From NCBI GenBank assembly GCA_031279525.1, contig JAITIH010000233.1, positions 1 through 5,077 on the forward strand: a DNA stretch of 5,077 nucleotides, read 5' to 3'. This DNA comes from Deltaproteobacteria bacterium. Lineage in GTDB: Bacteria; Desulfobacterota; Desulfarculia; Adiutricales; Adiutricaceae. The notes beneath the pieces were generated by a model. The model ran no database searches and had not been told where the DNA came from. It saw nothing but the letters and a program-made list of their open reading frames with translations. Below are positions 1-4,714 of the stretch, piece by piece (positions within the stretch are counted from its first letter, which is position 1; each line of letters begins with the position of its first letter). Position numbers and translations under genes: made by a program.

Positions 1-330
1 TGAAGCAAATGATTGCGTCAGCTAATAGGGAAATGATTTTTCTAATCGTTGACAATATTAAAACACGCCATAGTAAGTTAGTGGATCAATTTCTTAAGTC
101 AAACTCAAAACAGATTCAGATGTTTTATCTTCCTCCATACTGTCCAGATCTGAATCCTGATGAATACCTTAACAACGTTATTAAACTGCGATACCGCTCT
201 GTCCCCTAAACCAAGTTCAAAAGAGGAACTGTCATCAGTTGTTTCTAGAATAATGAAAACGCTTCAGTGAGACGCCGGATTGCTCAAGAGTCTTTTTCAA
301 AAAAAAGAGGTCGAATATTTCTCTAAATAG
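1..330 (+). pseudogene. IS630-family transposase, 3' remnant, frameshifted and with a premature stop
   Basis: The frame is open from the left edge and holds the end of a DDE transposase of the IS630/Tc1-mariner group. FLIVDN carries the second catalytic Asp (codon 51-53), and LPPYCPDLNPDEYLNN carries the final Glu (codon 162-164), with 36 residues between them. The intact frame runs into a stop at 207-209. The family's usual C-terminus is nevertheless present in the next frame: from 187 it reads LSPKPSSKEELSSVVSRIMK, then TLQ, a TGA at 268-270, then DAGLLKSLFQKKEVEYFSK and a TAG at 328-330. One extra base (about C186) explains the frame change, and a CGA-to-TGA change explains the stop. The second copy downstream still has CGA at the same place (442-444). 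The first catalytic Asp and the N-terminal helix-turn-helix would lie left of the window. Family assignment is firm; the element is almost certainly inactive. Confidence 0.85.
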
Positions 331-356
331 TTTTCAAGAATTATCCGCCAGGATAA
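182..356 (+). repeat. Tandem duplication of IS right end, copy 1
   Basis: This 175-bp unit starts at TAAACTGCGATACC and ends at ATCCGCCAGGATAA. It covers the last part of the transposase and the presumed right end of the insertion sequence. It abuts copy 2 directly and is roughly 90% identical to it. Copy 1 carries the TGA that interrupts the transposase tail, and an A8 run at 299-306. Confidence 0.85.
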
Positions 357-529
357 TAAACTGCGATACCGCTCTGTCCCCTAAACCAAGTTCAAAAGGG
401 GAATTGTCATCAGTCGATTTAGAATAATGAGAACGGTTCAGCGAGGCGCCGGATTGCTCAATAGGCTTTTTCAAAAAAAGAGGTCGAATATGTCTCTAAA
501 TAGTTTTCAAGAATTATCCGCCGGGGTAA
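357..529 (+). repeat. Tandem duplication of IS right end, copy 2
   Basis: This 173-bp unit is aligned to copy 1 with about 13 substitutions and two single-base deletions: one near 411-416 and one in the A run (A7 instead of A8). Both deletions break the transposase tail, so this copy is also non-coding. It keeps CGA (Arg) at 442-444 where copy 1 has TGA, which shows the ancestral codon. It ends near CCGGGGTAA at 521-529, probably close to the right boundary of the element. The matching left terminal inverted repeat is outside the window, so the exact boundary is not proven. Confidence 0.85.
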
Positions 530-561
530 TAATTCCCGCGTTAATAGTCAAAAACCCTTCC

Positions 562-590
562 TTGACAAGCCGCCCGCCAAGGCTTACATT
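562..590 (+). promoter_or_regulatory. Sigma70-like promoter upstream of the ATPase
   Basis: A perfect -35 TTGACA (562-567) is followed by a 17-bp spacer and TACATT (585-590, 4 of 6 to TATAAT). Transcription would begin near 597, giving a leader of about 260 nt before the ATPase start. The CCTTG/CAAGG pair at 560-564 and 578-582 flanks the -35 and spacer, but it is not a CueR-type operator that I recognise. Confidence 0.5.
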
Positions 591-595
591 TTGAA

Positions 596-611
596 AAGAG
601 TGAGAACTCTT
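596..611. promoter_or_regulatory. Perfect 6-bp dyad at the predicted transcription start
   Basis: AAGAGT-GAGA-ACTCTT is a perfect inverted repeat with a 4-nt centre. It lies just after the -10 box, where a repressor operator or a 5' RNA hairpin would sit. Nothing in the window identifies the binding protein. Confidence 0.35.
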
Positions 612-617
612 ATATTT

Positions 618-646
618 AGGGCCTTTTGAGCCGACTGGCCCTTTTT
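618..646 (+). terminator. Terminator-like hairpin in the ATPase leader (possible attenuator)
   Basis: AGGGCC (618-623) pairs with GGCCCT (637-642) across a 13-nt loop, followed by TTTT. It sits about 50 nt after the predicted start from the 562-590 promoter, so it could end a very short transcript or attenuate the ATPase message. The 6-bp stem with a long loop makes it moderate at best. Confidence 0.4.
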
Positions 647-859
647 AAGTTTTGTCAAAGAATTAATATTACCCAAAGCTTTAGTCTTTCCTTTAAATTT
701 AAATCGGCTTAGGCGCCTCCCCACCTTTTGGCTAAACGGCCCTCGCGAGCCCCAAGGCCGCAGGGCCCAACTGGCCAGGCCCGCCTTTAGGCCTTGCGCC
801 TCGCGCCTTCCGCCCCCAAAAAAGGGCCAAGGGCCGCTTAAGCCGGAAAGACGTCCTTC
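647..859 (+). other. Non-coding leader of the ATPase gene
   Basis: I see no coding frame here. The first part (647-705) is AT-rich and includes the perfect palindrome TTTAAATTTAAA (692-703). The rest (706-840) is GC-rich with many GGCC/AAGGCC words, the same style as the spacer after the ATPase. The only clear functional site is the weak GGAAAG ribosome-binding site (845-850), nine bases before the ATPase ATG. Confidence 0.5.
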
Positions 860-3397
860 ATGAAAAAAGAAAATTACGTTCTAACCGGCTTAAGCTGCGC
901 GGCTTGCGTGGCCAGGGTGGAAAAAGCCGTCGGCCGCCTCGACGGGGTCAGCCAAGTCAGCGTCAACCTTCTGAAAAACTCCATGACGGTGGACTTCGAC
1001 GAGGCCAAAGCCCAAACGCGGGGCATAGTCCAAAGCGTGGTCCAGGCCGGCTACGGGGCGAGCCTGGCCGGCGAGGCCAAGGCCCTGGCCCCGGAACCGG
1101 TCGACGAGGCCTTAGCCTTAAAGCGCCGCTTTCAGGTTTCCTTGATTTTCACCGCCCCCTTGTTTTACCTGGCCATGGGCGACATGGCCGGCTGGCCGCT
1201 GCCCGCGGCTCTAAGCGGCCCGGAAAACGCCCTGGTCATGGCTCTTACCCAGTTTCTCCTGGCCCTGCCCACGGCCCTGGTCAATAAAAAGTATTTCGTC
1301 AATGGCTTTAAGTCCCTCTGGGCCGGGGCCCCCAACATGGACTCCTTAATAGCCGTGGGCTCCGGAGCGGCCATCGTTTACGGCCTGGCCAACGTCTACG
1401 TCATCGGCTACGCTTTAGGCCGAGGGGACGCCCATCTGGCCCACGAGGCCATGATGAGCCTTTACTTCGAGTCCGGGGCCTTAATCCTAACCTTAGTGAC
1501 TTTGGGCAAATTCTTCGAGGCCCGGGCCAAGAAGAAAACCACCGAGGCCGTCCGAAGCCTTTTAGCCCTGGCCCCCAAAACGGCCACCGTGGAGCGGGAC
1601 GGGGAGGAGCTGATCCTGCCGGCCGAGGAGATCCAGGTGGGGGATCTCTTGGTCGTTAAAGCCGGGGAGGCCATCGCCGTGGATGGGGTGGTCGAGGAGG
1701 GCCAGGCGGCGGTGGACGAGTCCAACATCACCGGGGAAAGCCTACCCGCGGAAAAGGGCCCTGGCGACCGAGCCGTCTGCTCCACGGTCTTAAAGTCGGG
1801 CTACTTAAAAGCCAGGGTCACCAAGGTGGGGGCCGAGACGACCTTGGCCCAGATCGTCCGCTTAGTCGACGAGGCCACTAGCTCCAAGGCCCCCATCGCC
1901 CGCCTGGCCGACCGGGTCAGCGGGGTTTTCGTGCCGGCGGTCTTTTTAATCGCCCTAGGCGCGGGCCTCATTTGGCTGGCCGTGGGCGAGGACGTGGGCT
2001 TCGCCCTTTCCATCGTCATTTCGGTCTTGGTCATCTCCTGCCCCTGCGCCTTGGGCCTGGCCACCCCCACGGCCATCATGGTCGGGGCCGGCCAGGGGGC
2101 CTTAATGGGGGTTTTGTTCAAGTCGGCCGAGGCCTTAGAGCGCTCCCATTCCTTGACCATGGCCGTGCTCGACAAGACCGGGACCGTGACCACCGGCCGG
2201 CCCGAGGTGGCCGCCTACCGGGCCGTCCCGGAGTTGGAGCCCGATAGGGCCTTGGCCCTAGCCGCCTCCTTGGAAAAAAATTCCGAGCATCCTTTGGGCC
2301 AGGCCATCGTCCGCCTAGCCCAAGAAAAAGGCCTGGCCTTAGAGCCGGTGGCCGACTTTAAGCAGTTCCCCGGGGAGGGCCTCGCCGCCGTCGTCGACGG
2401 CCAGACCCATTACGCCGGCAACCTAAGGCTCCTAACGGCCCACGGCCTGGGCCCAGGCGATTTTTCCGCCTCAGCCGAGGCGGCCGCCAGCCAAGGGGCC
2501 ACGCCCATTTTTCTGGCCAACTCCGAAAAAACCCTCGGCCTCTTTGAGTTGGCCGATCAGGTCAAGCCGACCTCGGCCCAGGCCGTTCAGGAGCTGGCCG
2601 AGATGGGCCTGGAAGTGGTCATGCTGACCGGCGACAACGCCAAAACCGCGGCCGCGGTCCAGGCCAAGCTTGGCGTAAGGCGAGTCTTTTCCGAGGTGCT
2701 GCCCCAGGAAAAGGAGCGGATTATCCGCTCCCTTCAGGAAGAGGGCCACCAGTGCGCCATGATTGGCGACGGGGTCAACGACGCCCCGGCCCTGGCCCGG
2801 GCCGACGTCGGAATCGCCATCGGGGCCGGGGCCGACATCGCCATGGAGACGGCCGACGTGGTCCTGACCAAAAGCGACCTTCTGGACGCCGTCAAAGCCA
2901 TCCAGCTGTCCCGGGCCGTCATCCGCAATATCCGGCAGAACCTTTTTTGGGCCTTTTTCTATAACGTCATTGGAGTGCCCATCGCCGCTGGGGCCTTTTA
3001 CCACGCTTGGGGCCTAAAGCTTAGCCCCATGGTCGCGGCCTTGGCCATGAGCCTGTCTTCCGTCTCCGTGGTCTCCAACGCCCTAAGGCTTCGCTTCTTC
3101 GCCCCCAAGTTTAAGGCCGGCCCACCGGCCGCCCAGGCCGAGGCCTCCGTCAAGGCGACCTCGCCCCCATCCCAAGGAGAGACTTCTATGATTAAAAAAC
3201 TGAAAATCGAGGGCATGACCTGCAAACACTGCTCGGGCCGGGTGGAAAAAATCCTAAAAGGCCTGCCTGGAGTGGAAAAAGCCGTGGTCGACTTAGACTC
3301 TGGCCTGGCCGAGGTCACGGTCAAAAACGAGCTGGCCGATCAAATCCTGACCCAACCGGTTTCCGAGGCCGGCTATCCCGCCCAGGTCATCCCTTAA
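860..3397 (+). CDS. copA: Copper-exporting P1B-1-type ATPase with N- and C-terminal HMA domains
   Basis: This 845-residue membrane pump is expected to use ATP to move Cu(I) (or Ag(I)) out of the cytoplasm. Residues 1-70 form an HMA domain with metal-binding C13/C16 (GLSCAAC, lacking the usual Met of GMTCxxC). Six membrane segments follow at about 91-112, 124-143, 161-184, 198-220, 354-376 and 380-404, the last with the CPC motif C394-C396. The actuator domain has TGES at 291-294. The P/N domains show DKTGT with phosphorylated D438, H477-P478 of SEHPLG, G505-E506-G507, TGDN at 590-593 and GDGVNDAP from G636. The last two segments carry Y701-N702 and M730-S733-S734, the P1B-1 copper signature. 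A Pro/Ala-rich linker (about 746-776) leads to a second HMA domain with C788/C791 (GMTCKHC). The ATG at 860 has a modest GGAAAG site and places the HMA fold directly at the N-terminus. Family assignment is near certain; the C-terminal HMA fusion is unusual. Confidence 0.95.
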   Translation: MKKENYVLTGLSCAACVARVEKAVGRLDGVSQVSVNLLKNSMTVDFDEAKAQTRGIVQSVVQAGYGASLAGEAKALAPEPVDEALALKRRFQVSLIFTAPLFYLAMGDMAGWPLPAALSGPENALVMALTQFLLALPTALVNKKYFVNGFKSLWAGAPNMDSLIAVGSGAAIVYGLANVYVIGYALGRGDAHLAHEAMMSLYFESGALILTLVTLGKFFEARAKKKTTEAVRSLLALAPKTATVERDGEELILPAEEIQVGDLLVVKAGEAIAVDGVVEEGQAAVDESNITGESLPAEKGPGDRAVCSTVLKSGYLKARVTKVGAETTLAQIVRLVDEATSSKAPIARLADRVSGVFVPAVFLIALGAGLIWLAVGEDVGFALSIVISVLVISCPCALGLATPTAIMVGAGQGALMGVLFKSAEALERSHSLTMAVLDKTGTVTTGRPEVAAYRAVPELEPDRALALAASLEKNSEHPLGQAIVRLAQEKGLALEPVADFKQFPGEGLAAVVDGQTHYAGNLRLLTAHGLGPGDFSASAEAAASQGATPIFLANSEKTLGLFELADQVKPTSAQAVQELAEMGLEVVMLTGDNAKTAAAVQAKLGVRRVFSEVLPQEKERIIRSLQEEGHQCAMIGDGVNDAPALARADVGIAIGAGADIAMETADVVLTKSDLLDAVKAIQLSRAVIRNIRQNLFWAFFYNVIGVPIAAGAFYHAWGLKLSPMVAALAMSLSSVSVVSNALRLRFFAPKFKAGPPAAQAEASVKATSPPSQGETSMIKKLKIEGMTCKHCSGRVEKILKGLPGVEKAVVDLDSGLAEVTVKNELADQILTQPVSEAGYPAQVIP
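3174..3181 (+). promoter_or_regulatory. Strong internal Shine-Dalgarno before Met777 of the ATPase
   Basis: AAGGAGAG lies six bases before the in-frame ATG at 3188. It is a much better ribosome-binding site than the GGAAAG that serves the ATPase itself. It sits in the linker just before the C-terminal HMA domain, where a protein-coding function does not require it. Confidence 0.6.
3188..3397 (+). CDS. CopZ-like copper chaperone from an internal in-frame start (alternative product)
   Basis: From the ATG at 3188 the ATPase frame encodes exactly one HMA domain of 69 residues, the normal size of a free bacterial copper chaperone (CopZ). It begins MIKKLKIEGMTCKHCSGRVE, with Cys residues 12 and 15 of the short form binding Cu(I). 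It would carry copper in the cytoplasm and deliver it to the pump encoded by the same message. The start has an AAGGAGAG site at ideal spacing, and nothing precedes the domain except a Pro/Ala linker. The ATG also overlaps a TGA in the +1 frame (ATGA, 3188-3191), the usual form of a coupled gene junction. The simplest history is a separate copZ whose upstream copA lost its stop. Domain identity is firm; separate production of the short protein is inference. Confidence 0.5.
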   Translation: MIKKLKIEGMTCKHCSGRVEKILKGLPGVEKAVVDLDSGLAEVTVKNELADQILTQPVSEAGYPAQVIP

Positions 3398-3447
3398 AGG
3401 GGAGCCTTTCGTTCGAACCCCCAAAACCCTTGGTCCCGGCCATCGGG

Positions 3448-3498
3448 GCCTTAGCGATCGGAGCCTTCGCGATCGAAGCCTTCGCGATCGAAGCCTTA
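3448..3498 (+). repeat. 15-bp tandem repeat, three units plus a partial
   Basis: The units are GCCTTAGCGATCGGA (3448-3462), GCCTTCGCGATCGAA (3463-3477) and the same again (3478-3492), then GCCTTA. Units 2 and 3 are identical. Each contains the palindrome CGATCG. The repeat lies 50 bp after the ATPase stop and is in no credible gene. Confidence 0.85.
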
Positions 3499-3526
3499 TG
3501 GCCATAAAATCCTCAAAGGCGAGCCC

Positions 3527-3550
3527 AAAAGGCCAAGGGCCCGCCTTTTT
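3527..3550 (+). terminator. Intrinsic terminator downstream of the ATPase
   Basis: AAAAGGC (3527-3533) pairs with GCCTTTT (3543-3549) across a 9-nt loop, and the T run continues to 3550. The A-rich 5' arm and T-rich 3' arm make it usable in both directions. It is about 130 nt after the ATPase stop and is the best candidate for the end of that transcript. Confidence 0.55.
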
Positions 3551-3715
3551 AATTCCCCTTAAAATCCAGAACCTTAAAGGCCAAAGGCCTCAAGGCGCAG
3601 TCGGCTTTCTAACCAATTCCCCCTTAAAATCTAGAGCCTTAAAGGCCAAAGGCCCCAAGCCGCAGTCGGCCTTCTGGCCAATTCCCCCTTAAAATCCAGA
3701 GCCTTAAAGGCCAAA
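3551..3715 (+). repeat. 64/65-bp tandem repeat, two full units and a partial third
   Basis: Unit 1 is 3551-3614 (64 bp), unit 2 is 3615-3679 (65 bp), and unit 3 is partial at 3680-3715. Each starts AATTCCCC(C)TTAAAATC, continues with CCTTAAAGGCCAAAGG, and the full units include GCAGTCGGC. The unit lengths are not multiples of three and the reading frame is not kept between copies, so this is non-coding. The GGCC-AAA-GGCC core can fold into a small hairpin in each full unit. Confidence 0.8.
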
Positions 3716-3723
3716 AAAAGGGC

Positions 3724-3764
3724 CGCGAAAGCCCCGGCCTTTTGGCCAAAAATCGGCCTTCGCG
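3724..3764. terminator. Long interrupted hairpin, possible minus-strand terminator
   Basis: CGCGAAAGCC (3724-3733) pairs with GGCCTTCGCG (3755-3764) with one mismatch. The loop holds a second small hairpin, GGCC-TTTT-GGCC (3736-3747). On the plus strand no T run follows. On the minus strand the stem is followed after four bases by seven T (complement of 3713-3719), so termination would favour leftward transcripts. No leftward gene is visible to need it. Confidence 0.35.
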
Positions 3765-3771
3765 AAATAAA

Positions 3772-3814
3772 TGGACAATTGACTCGAGTAGGGGTTATAT
3801 TCGCCGGGCGGCGA
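3772..3814 (+). promoter_or_regulatory. Promoter-like site with a palindrome at the start point
   Basis: TGGACA (3772-3777) and TATATT (3796-3801) each match five of six consensus bases, with an 18-bp spacer. The perfect palindrome TCGCCG-GG-CGGCGA (3801-3814) follows at the predicted transcription start, where an operator would block initiation. No coding frame follows, so any product would be RNA. Confidence 0.35.
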
Positions 3815-3838
3815 CGAACTAGCCATTAAGGGTCTTTG

Positions 3839-3876
3839 GTCAACGGCCGGTTTCCATCAAAGGGCTTCCCGTTGAC
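3839..3876 (+). other. 8-bp inverted repeat (stem-loop)
   Basis: GTCAACGG (3839-3846) is the exact reverse complement of CCGTTGAC (3869-3876), with a 22-nt loop. It lies downstream of the 3772-3801 promoter-like site and would form a stem-loop in its transcript. There is no T run after it, so it is not a simple intrinsic terminator. Confidence 0.4.
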
Positions 3877-3880
3877 TTTC

Positions 3881-3909
3881 TTGACCTTTAGAAAATTCAG
3901 CTATATATA
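3881..3909 (+). promoter_or_regulatory. Promoter-like site at the edge of an AT-rich block
   Basis: TTGACC (3881-3886), a 17-bp spacer and TATATA (3904-3909) resemble a sigma70 promoter, but the surrounding AT-rich DNA offers other registers such as TTGACT at 3872-3877. It would drive the 3990-4090 GC island, which contains hairpins but no gene. Confidence 0.35.
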
Positions 3910-4000
3910 TTTTTATAAAAACTTATTATCTTTTATTTTATGGTTACTAATATCTAATTGATTTTGTTTATTTTATTTTTCCCTCCCTTTAGCGCGGCCG

Positions 4001-4085
4001 GGCTTAAAATGACGCGAGTCGTTAAGCCGTGATTGGTAAGGGCTAGCTCGTCTATCCTCACCGTTAAGCCTAACTGATTAAGGCT
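4001..4085 (+). other. Hairpin with GCGA tetraloop and repeated TTAAGCC partner
   Basis: GGCTTAA (4001-4007) pairs with TTAAGCC (4022-4028). Inside, GAC (4011-4013) pairs with GTC (4018-4020) around the GNRA-type tetraloop GCGA, giving about 11 bp with a small bulge. The 3' arm recurs as the 9-mer CGTTAAGCC at 4020-4028 and 4062-4070, so 4001-4007 has two possible partners. The second copy can also form AGCCT/AGGCT (4067-4071 with 4081-4085). This looks like structured RNA; tRNA features such as a TTCGA T-loop are absent. Confidence 0.4.
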
Positions 4086-4097
4086 AAAATTTGACTG

Positions 4098-4129
4098 TTG
4101 ACAAAAAAATACGAAATCGTTAATATAAT
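4098..4129 (+). promoter_or_regulatory. Promoter with consensus hexamers and a long spacer
   Basis: TTGACA (4098-4103) and TATAAT (4124-4129) are both perfect, but 20 bp apart; an alternative -10, TAATAT (4121-4126), gives 17 bp. The spacer contains the dyad ACGA-AA-TCGT (4111-4120) close to its centre. Over-long spacers with a central dyad are typical of MerR-family activated promoters, but no MerR-type gene is visible. Transcription would start near 4133-4136, just before the inverted repeat at 4139. Confidence 0.6.
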
Positions 4130-4135
4130 TAATGA

Positions 4136-4277
4136 TCAGCGTCCCTTGGGGCCATTTGGGTCGCATCGCCTTGGCCCATCCGGCGCCGCTAAAAGCCCTT
4201 TTGACCTAAGGCTTTTTGGGCTAGGAGGCGAAAAAAGGGACGCCCGGCTGAGAGGCTCATTATAGCCTTGTTTTTTT
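4136..4277 (+). ncRNA. Candidate structured small RNA, unrecognised family
   Basis: A transcript of about 140 nt would be closed by a perfect 9-bp helix: GCGTCCCTT (4139-4147) with AAGGGACGC (4235-4243). Inside are two arms. One is GGGCCA/TGGCCC (4149-4154 with 4172-4177). The other is CGCC/GGCG (4184-4187 with 4227-4230) stacked on AGCCC/GGGCT (4194-4198 with 4218-4222). Together they form a three-way-junction-like fold. It is preceded at the right distance by the 4098-4129 promoter and ends in the 4253-4277 terminator. No gene follows closely, so a stand-alone RNA fits better than a riboswitch. I do not see SRP RNA, RNase P, tmRNA or TPP-riboswitch signatures; a 6S-like RNA cannot be excluded. 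Confidence 0.45.
4253..4277 (+). terminator. Intrinsic terminator of the candidate small RNA
   Basis: AGGCT (4253-4257) pairs with AGCCT (4264-4268) around a 6-nt loop, extendable by one G-T wobble, and is followed by TG and seven T (4271-4277). The stem is short but the T run is strong and the position fits the RNA above. Confidence 0.55.
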
Positions 4278-4550
4278 GATAAAGTTTATAATTTGATGAT
4301 TTAATTTTAGTCATTTAGTTAGGCTATTTCTAATATGTTAATTTTTGATTTTAAAAATTTTATTTACATTTAAATATAACTGACAATGTTCGGCTTAAAC
4401 TTTAAGCTTAAGCGACGTTCCCAAGAGAGGTTTATTTGTCTCGCTAGGGGTAGTTTTTTTGTTTTTAATATTTGAGTTTTTTATTATGAGTTTTTATTTT
4501 TAATATTAATATTATCATTTATTTAGTTGTAATTTAGTAAACTAATTAAA
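4278..4550. other. AT-rich spacer with a palindromic island
   Basis: No gene is visible. Two very AT-rich blocks (4278-4385 and 4450-4548) flank a mixed island. The island holds the perfect palindrome GCTTAAA-C-TTTAAGC (4393-4407), overlapping GCTTAAGC (4406-4413). Its GGCTTAA word also occurs at 4001-4007. A TATAAT at 4287-4292 has no convincing -35. The function is unknown; it could be an operator, a protein-binding site or debris. Confidence 0.4.
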
Positions 4551-4554
4551 GACG

Positions 4555-4594
4555 CCGGGCCCGGTCGCGACCGCGAGCCTGGCGACCAATTTTT
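4555..4594 (+). terminator. Overlapping GC palindromes with a terminator-like hairpin
   Basis: CCGGGCCCGG (4555-4564) and CGGTCGCGACCG (4562-4573) are perfect overlapping palindromes. GGTCGC (4563-4568) can also pair with GCGACC (4582-4587) across 13 nt, followed by AATTTTT (4588-4594), which is terminator-like. The structures compete, so termination is only one possibility. Confidence 0.35.
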
Positions 4595-4623
4595 ACCCTT
4601 TTCGTCGATCCGCCGCCACCGGC

Positions 4624-4652
4624 CCCCTTGGCTAGAAGAGCCCCTCAAGGGG
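4624..4652 (+). other. Leader hairpin before the right-hand gene
   Basis: CCCCTTG (4624-4630) is the exact complement of CAAGGGG (4646-4652) across 15 nt. A competing small hairpin, CCCC-TCAA-GGGG (4641-4652), uses the same 3' arm. It lies just before the frame that opens at 4673 and has no T run, so it could be a leader structure for that gene. Confidence 0.35.
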
Positions 4653-4714
4653 ACCTTGGGCGGCCCATGTAATTAGGAAATGGACCGAAAGGCCAAAAAA
4701 CCAAAGAGAGTTTT

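Noticed and set aside
562..590. CueR-type copper operator at the ATPase promoter
   Set aside because: The spacer is a normal 17 bp and the CCTTCC/GGAAGG-type dyad expected between -35 and -10 is missing.
1462..3004. Long minus-strand and shifted frames inside the ATPase gene
   Set aside because: They are shadows of a GC-rich gene whose plus-strand product contains every expected P-type ATPase motif in order.
3448..3498. Short direct repeats as a CRISPR array
   Set aside because: The 15-bp units are directly adjacent with no spacers, and no cas gene is present.
3293..3505. Minus-strand frame encoding a repeated RLRSRR peptide
   Set aside because: It is the translation of the 15-bp tandem repeat and the antisense of the ATPase end. 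It has no ribosome-binding site or family features.
3498..3692. Plus-strand 64-residue frame after the ATPase
   Set aside because: It lies across a terminator and the 64/65-bp repeat, whose units do not keep frame, and the peptide is a low-complexity by-product.
3990..4090. Possible tRNA in the GC island
   Set aside because: No T-loop TTCGA motif, no 7-bp acceptor stem at the right distance and no CCA end.
3954..4166. Minus-strand 70-residue frame
   Set aside because: It crosses the AT-rich block, the GCGA hairpin and the 4098-4129 promoter; composition changes within it and no domain is visible.
4240..4268. GGCTGAGAGG as a possible TPP riboswitch core
   Set aside because: The rest of the thi-box (ACCTGAT and the GGATAATGCCAGCG region) is absent, and no thiamine gene follows.
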